In this document: positions 8,956 through 17,384 of the stretch, in pieces | Layout: each line of letters begins with the position of its first letter | How positions within the stretch are numbered: the stretch's first letter is position 1 | From: Aliihoeflea sp023389195 | GTDB taxonomy: Bacteria > Pseudomonadota > Alphaproteobacteria > Rhizobiales > Rhizobiaceae | Reading direction: 5' to 3' | Assembly (NCBI GenBank): GCA_023389195.1 | Contig: JAEWET010000036.1 | Coordinates: forward strand, 62,001-126,000 | DNA length: 64,000 nt | Translations under genes and position numbers: made by a program | Notes under the pieces: generated by a model | Database searches by the model: none | The model's input: only the letters and a program-made list of their open reading frames with translations | What the model was told of the DNA's origin: nothing

Positions 8956-9031
8956 AAAATACCGCAACACGAGTATATCTCTTATCATATCACGGTATTT
9001 TCTCAGTAGAATTCCCAACATCGATTGGGAA
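8956..9031 (+). promoter_or_regulatory. Two operator-like inverted repeats
   Basis: AAAATACCG (8956-8964) pairs with CGGTATTTT (8993-9001) across 28 bases. TTCCCAA (9012-9018) pairs with TTGGGAA (9025-9031) across six bases. Both are perfect and lie in an AT-rich stretch just before the helicase-like gene starts at 9057. The second resembles a dimeric-repressor operator. The regulator is unknown. Confidence 0.45.
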
Positions 9032-9056
9032 ATGAACTCGAATACAAAGTCTGAAA

Positions 9057-10973
9057 ATGAAGAAATCTCAGTTCCTTGCGGAGCTCGGATGCCTTTGTGC
9101 TATCCGAAACTCCCACCTTACCAACTTCGCCCGACAAGTGGCATCATCCATATTTGACACGTTGCAATCCGCCTTAATAGATCACTCAGAAGGCCGCTCT
9201 TGTCTTCAGGTCTCAAGCGCACCGACTGGGTCCGGAAAAAGTTCATCGGCCTTGGCCTTTATGTCAGCTGCATGGAAGATTGACCAAACGCGCTCGGCTC
9301 TCGTGGTGGAAACCGTAGCTCAAGCCGAGGCAGCCTTCAGAGAACTGAGAAGCCTCGTCGATGATGACGTGGCCGTCTGGACCTCAGTGCATGACGCCGA
9401 TCGACCCATCTTGGACCGTGATGTGTACGAGGAAAAGGGCTTCATTCCGTCGCAGCGCTACTTTCGAGACCACCTGAGAGAATATCCGATTGTCATCGTC
9501 ACCCATGCGTTCTTCGAGGGCAAGAACGGCGGCCTTGCGGCAGATGGGCGCCATCTGATTGTCTACGACGAGAAACCGAAGGACGTAACGATCTTCGATT
9601 TAGGTCATGACGATTTCGCCGCCTTTCGAGACGGCGTCCTTTCCACTCAAGGGCCGCAATCGGACCTATACCAAGCTGCACGAGAACTCTGGAAATTTGC
9701 AGATGAAATCTATGAGCATGGGGGCGCTCAGGGTGGTAAAGGGCTGTTCGAACCGCTCATGCGGCATCAGTTTTCGCAATCCCTCAACCAGATAGCGGCT
9801 CTTGCCGATGACCAAGAGAAGCTGGTATCGCTCCTCTGTCCTTCCCTAGATATCGAACGGTTGAAGGCCATGTGCGGCTTTGCCAAATCTCTAGCGAGCG
9901 GCTACGCCTTCCTTTGGAAATATAGCTACGATCGTATCGAGGGTTGCCGTTTCGTCGGATACTCAATGGATTTCCCCCTTCGGCCGGGGATGGCCCTTCT
10001 CGACGCCACAAGTGACATCGACGGGGTCTCGCAACTTGTTCCTTGGCGGGCACGCCCCGTGCCGTGTCCGCAGGTCAACTACAGTCGATTAATGCTGCAT
10101 CCGATCGAGCCCCCTGCCGAACTCCAACGCACTCCTGCTTCCAAGATCGTCATACGGAGAGACCTTATCGAGCAGTGGCGGGAATGGCTGATCCAAATGG
10201 TCCTTCAACACACATCGACGGGGGATGACGTCCTTGTAGTTACCCACAAGCGCCTTATTCCGCATTTGCCAAGCTTGGATGATCCTGAAGATCAATGGAA
10301 AGGACGTCTGGTCCACTATTGCAATTGGGGGAACGGAATTGGCTTAAATCAGTGGCGAATGTGTCAGCACGTTTTCCTGATAGGAGAGTTCTTCATCCCC
10401 AAGCGAGTGACTGTCGCAAGCTGCCTCGGTCTGACCACAAGCCGCCCTTCCGCTTCGAATCTACGGGACGCGCAGGACATCCAGGGCCTTAAGGGACGCT
10501 TTCGGCATCACCAGGAAGGGCACCTTTTGCGATGGACAAAGCAGCTGGCTTGCAGAGGAAGCGTTCGTAACATCGATAACGACGGGGTCTGCGGCCCCAT
10601 GCATCTCTACGTCACCGGCGAGTTCAGTCGAGTGGTGAGCCATTGCCAAACTTTGTTCCCTGGGTGTCGCTTGCTTCCGCGAGACACGTCAGCCAATCCG
10701 AAAGTTGAGCAGCTGGCAACAGAGCCATTCATTTCGCGCCTTACGTCCTGCCTGATCGGAGTCTCGGAAGAGGAGCTGTCGACGAAGGCCGTAGAAGCGC
10801 TTGCTCGCTGTCGCATTGACGGCCACATCTCCTGGCTAACCGGATCGGAAGGACAACAACTTCTTCGGCACATCGGCTGGCGGTTCATCCCAGGGAGGCG
10901 CGGCAGAGGTAACCATGCCCGCTTCGTTAAGATCGCTGATATCGGTGCTTTCGAAATGGAAGATGCCGCCTGA
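9057..10973 (+). CDS. Divergent SF2 helicase-like ATPase, function unknown
   Basis: A 638-aa protein with helicase hallmarks but no close relative that I can name. Walker A is APTGSGKS (55-62). The Walker B-like LIVYDE lies at 167-172, so the usual DEAD/DEAH tetrad is replaced by DEKP. LLDATSD (314-320) resembles motif III. DVLVVTHKRL (391-400) opens a second RecA-like lobe. QLACRGSVR (about 496-504) resembles motif VI. Residues 180-300 and the last 110 look like accessory domains without a recognised fold. It could be a mobile-element replication helicase or a defence ATPase. The island location and divergent small neighbour fit both. The ATG at 9057 has only a weak ribosome binding site. 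Confidence 0.7.
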   Translation: MKKSQFLAELGCLCAIRNSHLTNFARQVASSIFDTLQSALIDHSEGRSCLQVSSAPTGSGKSSSALAFMSAAWKIDQTRSALVVETVAQAEAAFRELRSLVDDDVAVWTSVHDADRPILDRDVYEEKGFIPSQRYFRDHLREYPIVIVTHAFFEGKNGGLAADGRHLIVYDEKPKDVTIFDLGHDDFAAFRDGVLSTQGPQSDLYQAARELWKFADEIYEHGGAQGGKGLFEPLMRHQFSQSLNQIAALADDQEKLVSLLCPSLDIERLKAMCGFAKSLASGYAFLWKYSYDRIEGCRFVGYSMDFPLRPGMALLDATSDIDGVSQLVPWRARPVPCPQVNYSRLMLHPIEPPAELQRTPASKIVIRRDLIEQWREWLIQMVLQHTSTGDDVLVVTHKRLIPHLPSLDDPEDQWKGRLVHYCNWGNGIGLNQWRMCQHVFLIGEFFIPKRVTVASCLGLTTSRPSASNLRDAQDIQGLKGRFRHHQEGHLLRWTKQLACRGSVRNIDNDGVCGPMHLYVTGEFSRVVSHCQTLFPGCRLLPRDTSANPKVEQLATEPFISRLTSCLIGVSEEELSTKAVEALARCRIDGHISWLTGSEGQQLLRHIGWRFIPGRRGRGNHARFVKIADIGAFEMEDAA

Positions 10974-10995
10974 CCTACACGGAACAATAGGTGAT

Positions 10996-11044
10996 GGAGA
11001 CGAGGCAGAGGGATTGTGCCCCTTTGTCTCCTCCTACCTTTTTT
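10996..11044 (+). terminator. Possible terminator after helicase-like gene
   Basis: GGAGAC (10996-11001) pairs with GTCTCC (11026-11031), with further partial pairing inside, and a run of six T ends near 11044. It is imperfect, but it lies 22 bases after the stop codon of the 638-aa gene and close to the island edge. Confidence 0.35.
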
Positions 11045-11675
11045 GTCGTTGCTCGCGTCTGGGCCCGACACCTTCCTCAAGGGTTTCCCGCAACAAGATA
11101 CGCCAAACCAATTTGTACGGTGACCTCCAGGGCTTGTCGAGCCCGCCGGCGAGCACCGCCACGGTGCCGGTCTCGAGGCTCGCCCAATGGGCCGCGGCGT
11201 CGATGCCGCGCGCAAGGCCCGAGACGATCGTGAAGCCGGCCGCGCCGAGTTCGCCAGCCAGTTGGCGCGCCATCCTGGCTCCCGAGGCCGAGGCATTGCG
11301 CGCACCGACGATTGAGACGGCCGGTGCGGCGAACACGTCGCTGCGGCCCATCACCGTGACCAGCGGCGGTGGCACGTCCATGTGGCGTAGCATCGGCGGA
11401 TAGTCCGCCTCTCCGATCGCCGCGATCCGCCCGCCGAAACGCCCGACCTGTTCCATTTCGGTCTGCGCCTGCGCGGCCGTCGCAATGCGGATCTTGCGCC
11501 CGCCGCCGCGCGCGGCAAGGTCGGGCAGCGCGTCGAGGGCTGCACTTGCCGAGCTGAAGCGGTTGATCAGGTCGCGAAAGGTTGCCGGGCCCACATTGTC
11601 GGAGCGCAGGAGCCGCAGCCATTTCAGCCTTTGCGCATCGTTGAGTTTCAGCGGTGCGGAGGCTGGTGCGTTCAT
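11034..11675 (-). pseudogene. dprA: dprA, 3' half missing (truncated by island)
   Basis: DprA loads RecA on incoming single-stranded DNA during transformation; full-length proteins are roughly 360-390 aa. This frame encodes a helical N-terminal domain, then the start of the Rossmann-like DNA-processing domain with SIVGARNAS and VSGLARGIDAAAH, reaching VLAGGLDKP at residue 182. There the match ends: the next 31 residues (WRSPYKLVW...) are unrelated, and the frame stops at 11034. More than half of the Rossmann domain is therefore lost and function is unlikely. The start overlaps the plsY stop as ATGA. The plsY-dprA order is typical of the group; topA, the usual next gene, would lie beyond the island. 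Confidence 0.88.
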
Positions 11676-12253
11676 CCCTTGGCGCCGATCCGGCTCTCGG
11701 TGCCGGCCATCAAGCGCCTGATGTTCTCGCGGTGTTTCCAGAATACGATCAGGCTCATCAGCGAAAATGCGATCGAGGCGTCGCCGAAGCCGAGCAGCAG
11801 GAGCGTGATCGGCACCGCGACGCAGGCGATCAGAGCGGCGAGCGAGGAATAGCGCGTCAGGAAGGCGGTCGCGATCCAGATGATGGCGAAGACGAGGGAC
11901 GCGATGCCGGAGGTGGCCAGCAGGATGCCCAGATAGGTCGCCACGCCCTTGCCGCCCTTGAAGCCGAGCCAGATCGGAAACAGATGCCCGATGAAGGCGC
12001 CGAATCCGGCAAGAATGCTGAGACCGATGCCATACTGCTCAGCCAGAACGACGGCCACGGTGCCCTTCAGCGCGTCCAGCAGCAGCGTCGCCGCGGCAAG
12101 CTTCTTGTTGCCGGTGCGCAGGACGTTGGTCGCGCCGATATTTCCCGACCCGATCGCGCGCACGTCGCCGAGGCCGGCCATCCGTGTCAGCAGCAGGCCG
12201 AAAGGGATCGAGCCGAGGAGATAGCCGAAGGCGAGTGCTGCCAGCAGAATCAT
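11672..12253 (-). CDS. plsY: Glycerol-3-phosphate acyltransferase PlsY
   Basis: PlsY transfers an acyl group from acyl-phosphate to glycerol-3-phosphate, the first step of phospholipid synthesis, in the inner membrane. The 193-aa product shows the three conserved loops: GSIPFG near the N-terminus, GSGNIGATNVLR, and the glycine-rich GFKGGKGVAT. Several hydrophobic segments fit a polytopic membrane protein. The ATG at 12253 is chosen because it begins at the first transmembrane helix (MILLAALAFGYLLGSIPFG); the longer open frame adds a hydrophilic, unconserved leader. It sits 31 bases after the pyrC stop and overlaps dprA by four. Confidence 0.93.
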   Translation of the reverse strand: MILLAALAFGYLLGSIPFGLLLTRMAGLGDVRAIGSGNIGATNVLRTGNKKLAAATLLLDALKGTVAVVLAEQYGIGLSILAGFGAFIGHLFPIWLGFKGGKGVATYLGILLATSGIASLVFAIIWIATAFLTRYSSLAALIACVAVPITLLLLGFGDASIAFSLMSLIVFWKHRENIRRLMAGTESRIGAKG

Positions 12254-12284
12254 TGTCCGCCCTTCGTCGATGCGATGTCGGTGG

Positions 12285-13574
12285 TCATTGTTGCGCGAAG
12301 ACCGTGCGGCCTGCAACCAGTGTGCGCATCACGCGGCCCTGCAATCGTGCGCCTTCGAAGGACGTGTTCTTCGACAGCGAGACGATGTCGGCCTCGCTGA
12401 CGACCCAGGGCGCGTCGAGGTCGACGATTGCGATGTCCGCAGCGGCTCCGGGCTTTAGCGTGCCGGCGTCGAGCCCGAAGCGTTTTGCCGGGCTCGTGGA
12501 AAGCGCCTCGACGAGCCGCATCAGGCCGACATCACCATTGTGGTGGAGACGAAGCGCGACGGCCAGAAGCGTTTCCAGACCGATTGCCCCGCTGGCAGCC
12601 TCGGCGAATGGCAGGCGCTTGGTGTCGACGTCCTGCGGGTCGTGCCCTGAGGTGACGATGTCGATCGTTCCGTCGCGAAGCGCCTCGATCATCGCCAGGC
12701 GGTCGTCCTCCGCTCGCAAGGGCGGCGCCAGCCGGAAGAAGGTGCGATATTCGCCGATGTCGTTCTCGTTCAGCGCCAGATTGTTGATCGATACGCCGGC
12801 AGTCACGTTCGCTCCATCGGCCTTGGCGCGGCGAATGGCGTCGGCCGACATGGCGGCGGAAATCTTGGCGGCGTGGTAGGCGCCCCTGGTCAGCCGCGCC
12901 AGCAACAGGTCGCGTTCCAGCGGGATCAGTTCGGCTTCGCGCGGGATGCCGGGCAGGCCGAGCCAGCTTGCGAACAGCCCCTCGTTCATCACGCCCTGCG
13001 AGGCGAGGTCGCGGTCCTGCGTCCGGTGTGCGATCACGGCGCCGAAATCGCGCGCGTAGGTCAGCGCCCGGCGCATCACCAGCGAGCTTGCGATCGTCTT
13101 TCGGCCCTCGGTGAAGAACGCCGCGCCGGCTTGCGACAGGAGGCCGATCTCGGTCATCTCGTCGCCGAGAAGGCCCTTGGTGATCGCGCCGGTCGGAATG
13201 ACGTTGACGACCGCCGTGTCGCGCGCCGTTCTACGCACGAATTCGACGAGGGCGACGTCGTCGATAACCGGGTCGGTGTCGGGCATCATGGTCAGCGTCG
13301 TGACCCCGCCGGCCGCTGCCGCCGCGCTCGCCGAGGCGATCGTCTCGCGATGCTCCGCGCCGGGCTCGCCGATATGGACGGAGGTGTCGACCAGTCCGGG
13401 CATGATTGTCAGCCCGGCGCAGTCGATGATTTCCGCGCCGTCGGGCGCCCCCTGGTTCAGCGCCGATGCGCCTGCGCCGGCGATGCGTCCGTCGACGACG
13501 ACGACCGTGCCGACTTCGTCCAGTCCGCGCGACGGATCGACGATGCGGCCGCCCTTCAGAACAACCGGCTTCAT
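12285..13574 (-). CDS. pyrC: Dihydroorotase-like protein, metal ligands lost
   Basis: A 429-aa amidohydrolase of the class I dihydroorotase family. The metal-binding HxH of the first strand is replaced by S65-V-H67 (LVDTSVHIGEPG). The later histidine in the YHxxH region is lysine (YHAAKIS, near 237). The catalytic aspartate of the DHAPH motif is glycine (TSGHDPQ, near 310). Catalysis is therefore unlikely. In Pseudomonas a similarly degenerate PyrC' assembles with PyrB and is needed for aspartate transcarbamylase; the same role is inferred here from adjacency. Its ATG overlaps the pyrB stop. A catalytic dihydroorotase should be encoded elsewhere. Confidence 0.88.
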   Translation of the reverse strand: MKPVVLKGGRIVDPSRGLDEVGTVVVVDGRIAGAGASALNQGAPDGAEIIDCAGLTIMPGLVDTSVHIGEPGAEHRETIASASAAAAAGGVTTLTMMPDTDPVIDDVALVEFVRRTARDTAVVNVIPTGAITKGLLGDEMTEIGLLSQAGAAFFTEGRKTIASSLVMRRALTYARDFGAVIAHRTQDRDLASQGVMNEGLFASWLGLPGIPREAELIPLERDLLLARLTRGAYHAAKISAAMSADAIRRAKADGANVTAGVSINNLALNENDIGEYRTFFRLAPPLRAEDDRLAMIEALRDGTIDIVTSGHDPQDVDTKRLPFAEAASGAIGLETLLAVALRLHHNGDVGLMRLVEALSTSPAKRFGLDAGTLKPGAAADIAIVDLDAPWVVSEADIVSLSKNTSFEGARLQGRVMRTLVAGRTVFAQQ

Positions 13575-14527
13575 GATGGCGCTCCTTCGAGAAGCGCTTC
13601 CATGACGGCCATGCGAACGGCGACGCCCATTTCGACCTGTTCCTGAATCACGCTTTGGGGACCGTCGGCGATCGCCGACGCGATCTCGACGCCGCGGTTC
13701 ATCGGACCGGGATGCATCACGAGCGCGTCGGGCTTGGCCTTGGAGAGCTTGGCCGCGTCGAGGCCGTGAAAGCGGAAATATTCGCGCACCGAGGGGACGA
13801 ACGCGCCGGCCATGCGCTCGCGCTGGAGCCGCAGCATCATGACGACATCGGCGTCCGCGACCGCATCCTCGAGCCGCGAGAAGGTTTCGACGCCCATCTG
13901 GCTGATTCCCGACGGCAGGAGTGTCGAGGGCGCGGCGACTTTCACGCGCGCCCCGAGGGCGTTGAGGAGAACGATGTTGGATCGCGCGACGCGGCTGTGC
14001 AGAACGTCGCCGCAGATCGCAACGGTAAGCCCTGCGATACGGCCCTTTGCTCGGCGGATCGTCAGCGCGTCGAGAAGCGCCTGTGTCGGGTGTTCATGGG
14101 CGCCATCGCCGGCATTGACGACCGAGCAGCCGACTTTCTGCGCCAGAAGGGCGGCCGCGCCTGCCGAACCGTGGCGGATGATCAGGATGTCCGGCCGCAT
14201 GGCGTTGAGCGTCATCGCCGTGTCGATCAGCGTCTCGCCCTTCTTCACCGAAGAACTTGCGACGGACATGTTCATCACGTCCGCGCCGAGGCGCTTGCCG
14301 GCAAGTTCGAAAGACGCTTGCGTGCGCGTCGAGGCCTCGAAAAAAAGATTGATCTGCGTGCGCCCGCGCAGCGTCGCGCGCTTCTTGTCTGCCCCGCGCG
14401 AGATCGCGACGGCGGCCTGCGCACGGTCGAGCAGGTTTTCGATATCAAGCGGCGACAGGCCCTTGATGCCGAGAAGATGGCGGTGCGGGTAGGGCGGAAA
14501 GGTCGCTGGCGATGTCATGACGATCAC
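13571..14527 (-). CDS. pyrB: Aspartate carbamoyltransferase catalytic subunit
   Basis: PyrB condenses carbamoyl phosphate and aspartate in pyrimidine synthesis (cytoplasm). The 318-aa protein shows the carbamoyl-phosphate site FFEASTRTQASFE, HPTQALLD, and the C-terminal MHPGPMNRG. No pyrI regulatory subunit is nearby, consistent with the class in which PyrB pairs with a dihydroorotase-like partner, encoded by the overlapping downstream gene (ATGA overlap at 13571-13574). The start gives MIVMTSPATFPPYPHRHLLGI; the inner ATG three codons later is an equally possible start. It is the first gene of a pyrB-pyrC-plsY-dprA operon. Confidence 0.95.
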   Translation of the reverse strand: MIVMTSPATFPPYPHRHLLGIKGLSPLDIENLLDRAQAAVAISRGADKKRATLRGRTQINLFFEASTRTQASFELAGKRLGADVMNMSVASSSVKKGETLIDTAMTLNAMRPDILIIRHGSAGAAALLAQKVGCSVVNAGDGAHEHPTQALLDALTIRRAKGRIAGLTVAICGDVLHSRVARSNIVLLNALGARVKVAAPSTLLPSGISQMGVETFSRLEDAVADADVVMMLRLQRERMAGAFVPSVREYFRFHGLDAAKLSKAKPDALVMHPGPMNRGVEIASAIADGPQSVIQEQVEMGVAVRMAVMEALLEGAPS

Positions 14528-14675
14528 GGCCTATAGGCAAGACCCGCCCTTGGGGCAAGCCGGCGTTGCCCCCGACAAATTTCCTCCCCGGGATTTTCAT
14601 CGCGGGTCCGCCCATGCTTTGATCGCGCAAATGCTCCGCGAGCGGCGGAATTGAGATGATGCGGAAGGACGACAC

Positions 14676-16304
14676 GTGAACCACGAGGTGACGAACCAGA
14701 CCCCGCCGATCGCGGGAACGAATGCGTGGCGTTCCGACCCGCTCCTGATGCAGCTTGGCGAAGGTTTTTCCGAAGTCGCGCGCAAGGACCTCGACCTGCT
14801 CGGCAAGTTCGCGCGTAATCTCGAGGCACTGGATCTGGCCCGGCTGGCGAACAGCGAGTCCCCCAAACTGAGGACTCATGACCGGCAGGGACGCCGGCTC
14901 GATCAGGTCGAGTTCCATCCGGCCTATCACGCCTTGATGCGCCGTTCGGTGGCGCTCGGCATTCATTCGTCGATCTGGGAAAACAACGAGTCGGAAAAGG
15001 GCCACCGTCACCAGATTCGCGCCGCGCGCTTCTATATGACGGCCGGGCTCGAATGCGGCCATCTTTGCCCCGTCACCATGACCAGCGCATCGCTTGCGGC
15101 GCTGATGGCGAGCCCGAAGCTCTTTCGCGAATGGGCCCCGCGCGTAACCACCCGCAAATACGATCAGGCGTCGAAGCCACCGGTCGAAAAGTCCGGCCTG
15201 ACCATCGGCATGGGGATGACCGAGAAGCAGGGCGGTACGGACGTCCGCGCCAACACGACCAGGGCCGAGCGCGTCGGCAACGGCTTTTATCGCCTCACCG
15301 GTCACAAATGGTTCATGTCCGCGCCGATGAGCGACGCGTTTCTCGTTCTGGGGCAGGCGCCGGAGGGACTGTCCTGCTTCCTCGTACCGCGCATTCTTTC
15401 GGACGGATCTGCGAACGGCCTTCATTTCCAGCGCCTGAAGGACAAGCTCGGCAACCGCTCCAATGCCTCGTCCGAAGTCGAGATCGACGGCGCCATCGGC
15501 GAGATGGTGGGCGAGCCGGGAGGCGGGGTTCGCACCATCATGGACATGGTGACGCTGACCCGTCTCGACTGCGCGCTCGGCAATGCAGGCATCATGCGCG
15601 CAGGGCTCGCCGAGGCGGTCCACCACGCCCGTCACCGGCAGGTCTTCGGCTCCGCGCTGATCGACCAGCCCTTGATGAGCCGGGTCCTCGCCGACATGGC
15701 GCTCGACGTTGCGGCCGCGACGGCGCTTTCGCTACGCCTTGCCCGCGCCTTCGACGAGGCGGCGAACGACCGCACCGAAGCCGCCTTCGCCCGCGCCATG
15801 ACACCGGTCGTCAAATACTGGACCTGCAAGATCGCGCCGGCGCTGATTTATGAAGCGATGGAGTGCCTTGGCGGCAATGGCTATGTCGAGGAAGCCTCAC
15901 TCGCGCGGCACTATCGCGAGGTGCCGGTCAATGCGATCTGGGAGGGGTCGGGCAACGTCATGGCGCTCGACGTCCTGCGCGTCCTCAAGCGAGGTCGCGG
16001 ACCGTTTGAGGAGGTTCTGGGCTGGATCGAGCGGGAGCTCGGCGCCAGCGGCCCCGGCACGACGCAGGTTCTTCGCGCCGCGATGGACGTCGCCGTCGAG
16101 GACGAGGGCTCCGCGCGCATCCTGACCGAGCAACTGGCGCTCGCCGCCGCCGCTGCCGAACTCAAGCGCCTCGGGGCCGGGCAGATCGCCGACGCCTTCG
16201 CCGAGACCCGCCTCGGCGGCCAGTGGCGCACCACCTACGGCATGCTCGGCGCACGCTACGACGCCCGGATGATCGTCGATTCGCTCTACCCTGAAGTCAA
16301 CTGA
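14676..16304 (+). CDS. aidB: AidB-type acyl-CoA dehydrogenase homologue
   Basis: A 542-aa flavoprotein of the AidB subfamily of acyl-CoA dehydrogenases, close in length to E. coli AidB (541 aa). Family signs include the FAD/substrate region GMGMTEKQGGTDVRANTT, RLKDKLGNRSNASSEVE, and the C-terminal YEAMECLGGNGYVEE. AidB in E. coli is induced by alkylation and binds DNA; in this organism the role is inferred only. The start is GTG at 14676 with GGAAGGA upstream; an ATG just before leads directly into a stop. It is divergent from pyrB and converges with the next gene, overlapping its 3' end by 19 bases. Confidence 0.9.
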   Translation: MNHEVTNQTPPIAGTNAWRSDPLLMQLGEGFSEVARKDLDLLGKFARNLEALDLARLANSESPKLRTHDRQGRRLDQVEFHPAYHALMRRSVALGIHSSIWENNESEKGHRHQIRAARFYMTAGLECGHLCPVTMTSASLAALMASPKLFREWAPRVTTRKYDQASKPPVEKSGLTIGMGMTEKQGGTDVRANTTRAERVGNGFYRLTGHKWFMSAPMSDAFLVLGQAPEGLSCFLVPRILSDGSANGLHFQRLKDKLGNRSNASSEVEIDGAIGEMVGEPGGGVRTIMDMVTLTRLDCALGNAGIMRAGLAEAVHHARHRQVFGSALIDQPLMSRVLADMALDVAAATALSLRLARAFDEAANDRTEAAFARAMTPVVKYWTCKIAPALIYEAMECLGGNGYVEEASLARHYREVPVNAIWEGSGNVMALDVLRVLKRGRGPFEEVLGWIERELGASGPGTTQVLRAAMDVAVEDEGSARILTEQLALAAAAAELKRLGAGQIADAFAETRLGGQWRTTYGMLGARYDARMIVDSLYPEVN

Positions 16305-17224
16305 GCGGTGACCGCCAGGACGGCGGGGATCGAGAAGAAGGAGAGGGCGGTCTGCAAAGTGGTGACGGCGGCGTAAAGCTCCGCGTCGCCGCCAAGCTGC
16401 TTGGCCAGGAGATAGCCGTTCATCGCCGTCGGCACGGCGGCGCAGAGTGCCAGATACTGGAGCTGCGTGCCGTCCAGTTCGAGGCTCCAGGCCAAGGAAA
16501 TCAGGATGATCGGGAAGACGGCGAGCTTGAGAAACACCGGCAGCCAGAGCGGGAAACGCAGCGAGGCGATGTCGGCGATGCGCAGTCCCGCGCCGATGGT
16601 GATCAGCCCCATTCCGAGTGCCGCATTGGCGACGAGGATAAGTGTCTCGTTGATCGGATCGTAGATTTGGAACGGCGCAAAACGCATCAGAATGGCGAAT
16701 AATGCCGCCAGAATCAGCGGGTTCAAAGCCATAGTGCGCCCGATCCGGGCCCAATTGGCGCTGGAATCGGCGAATTTCGTGACGACGAAAACCGAGAAGA
16801 CGTTGATGGGGATAATGATCACCGCCATCACCAGAGCGACCACGGCGCTGCCGGCGGGCGGAAACATCTTCTGCGCGATGGCGAGCGCGATGAACCCGTT
16901 CCAGCGCATCGCCGTCTGGAAGACGGACGAAAATTCCGTCGCCGCCACCAGCCCCGTTAGTTTTAGGATCGGCCAGAGAAGGCCGAGCAGGGCTGCCATG
17001 ATGAGGATGGACAGAACCAGCGCGACGAGCATCGCATCGAGCCGCAACCCGTCGAAATCGGCATTGTAGATCGTGATGAAGAGAAGCGCGGGATAGAGGA
17101 ACCAGTAGGCGATCTGTTCGAGGCCCGGCCAGACCTTCTGGTCGATGATCGGCAGTCGCTTCAGGATGATCCCGAGAACGACGAGCAGGAAGATCGGCAG
17201 CGTGCTTTCGAAGATGGCGAGCAT
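16286..17224 (-). CDS. AEC-family transporter (auxin/malonate efflux type)
   Basis: A 312-aa polytopic inner-membrane protein with about ten hydrophobic segments, starting MLAIFESTLPIFLLVVLGIILKR, which is the characteristic AEC opening. A second conserved half ends with the polar-interrupted helices around LCAAVPTAMNGYLLAKQLGG, typical of the family near the substrate path. Members export small organic acids; the substrate cannot be told from sequence. It is transcribed toward aidB and overlaps its end by 19 bases, so any coupling is antisense rather than operonic. Its upstream region (17225-17384) is shared with a divergent small membrane protein gene. Confidence 0.88.
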   Translation of the reverse strand: MLAIFESTLPIFLLVVLGIILKRLPIIDQKVWPGLEQIAYWFLYPALLFITIYNADFDGLRLDAMLVALVLSILIMAALLGLLWPILKLTGLVAATEFSSVFQTAMRWNGFIALAIAQKMFPPAGSAVVALVMAVIIIPINVFSVFVVTKFADSSANWARIGRTMALNPLILAALFAILMRFAPFQIYDPINETLILVANAALGMGLITIGAGLRIADIASLRFPLWLPVFLKLAVFPIILISLAWSLELDGTQLQYLALCAAVPTAMNGYLLAKQLGGDAELYAAVTTLQTALSFFSIPAVLAVTAQLTSG

Positions 17225-17384
17225 TTTCCGGGATTTCTTTCGCGGCGGGAGATGCTTCGCTTAAGAGCCATGGTCCGCGATGTAAACCGTGCCGGCCGGT
17301 TCTGCCGTTAACCTTAACAAAAGGTTTCGATTGCCGGTAACCAGTGCGAGGTCCAGTTTCCCTGATGGTTAAGAAAGGGATTCC

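Larger units (their letters stand above)
1..11130. mobile_element. Genomic island (right part) inserted in dprA
   Basis: The block holds a complete type I restriction-modification operon, a serine recombinase and unrecognised genes. Its right edge falls inside dprA: that reading frame matches DprA up to about codon 182 and then runs into unrelated sequence that stops at 11034. Housekeeping genes with uniform GC-rich codon use begin immediately to the right, whereas parts of the block (about 3.7-4.7 kb and 8.0-10.9 kb) are visibly more AT-rich. The left edge and the missing 3' half of dprA are not in the window. No tyrosine integrase or large serine integrase is visible, so the integration enzyme is either outside the window or absent. 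The island status is inferred from the broken gene plus content. Confidence 0.7.

Noticed and set aside
17281..17384. CtrA site in the TTAACCTTAAC stretch
   Set aside because: The half-sites are two bases apart, not seven, so they do not match the CtrA consensus.
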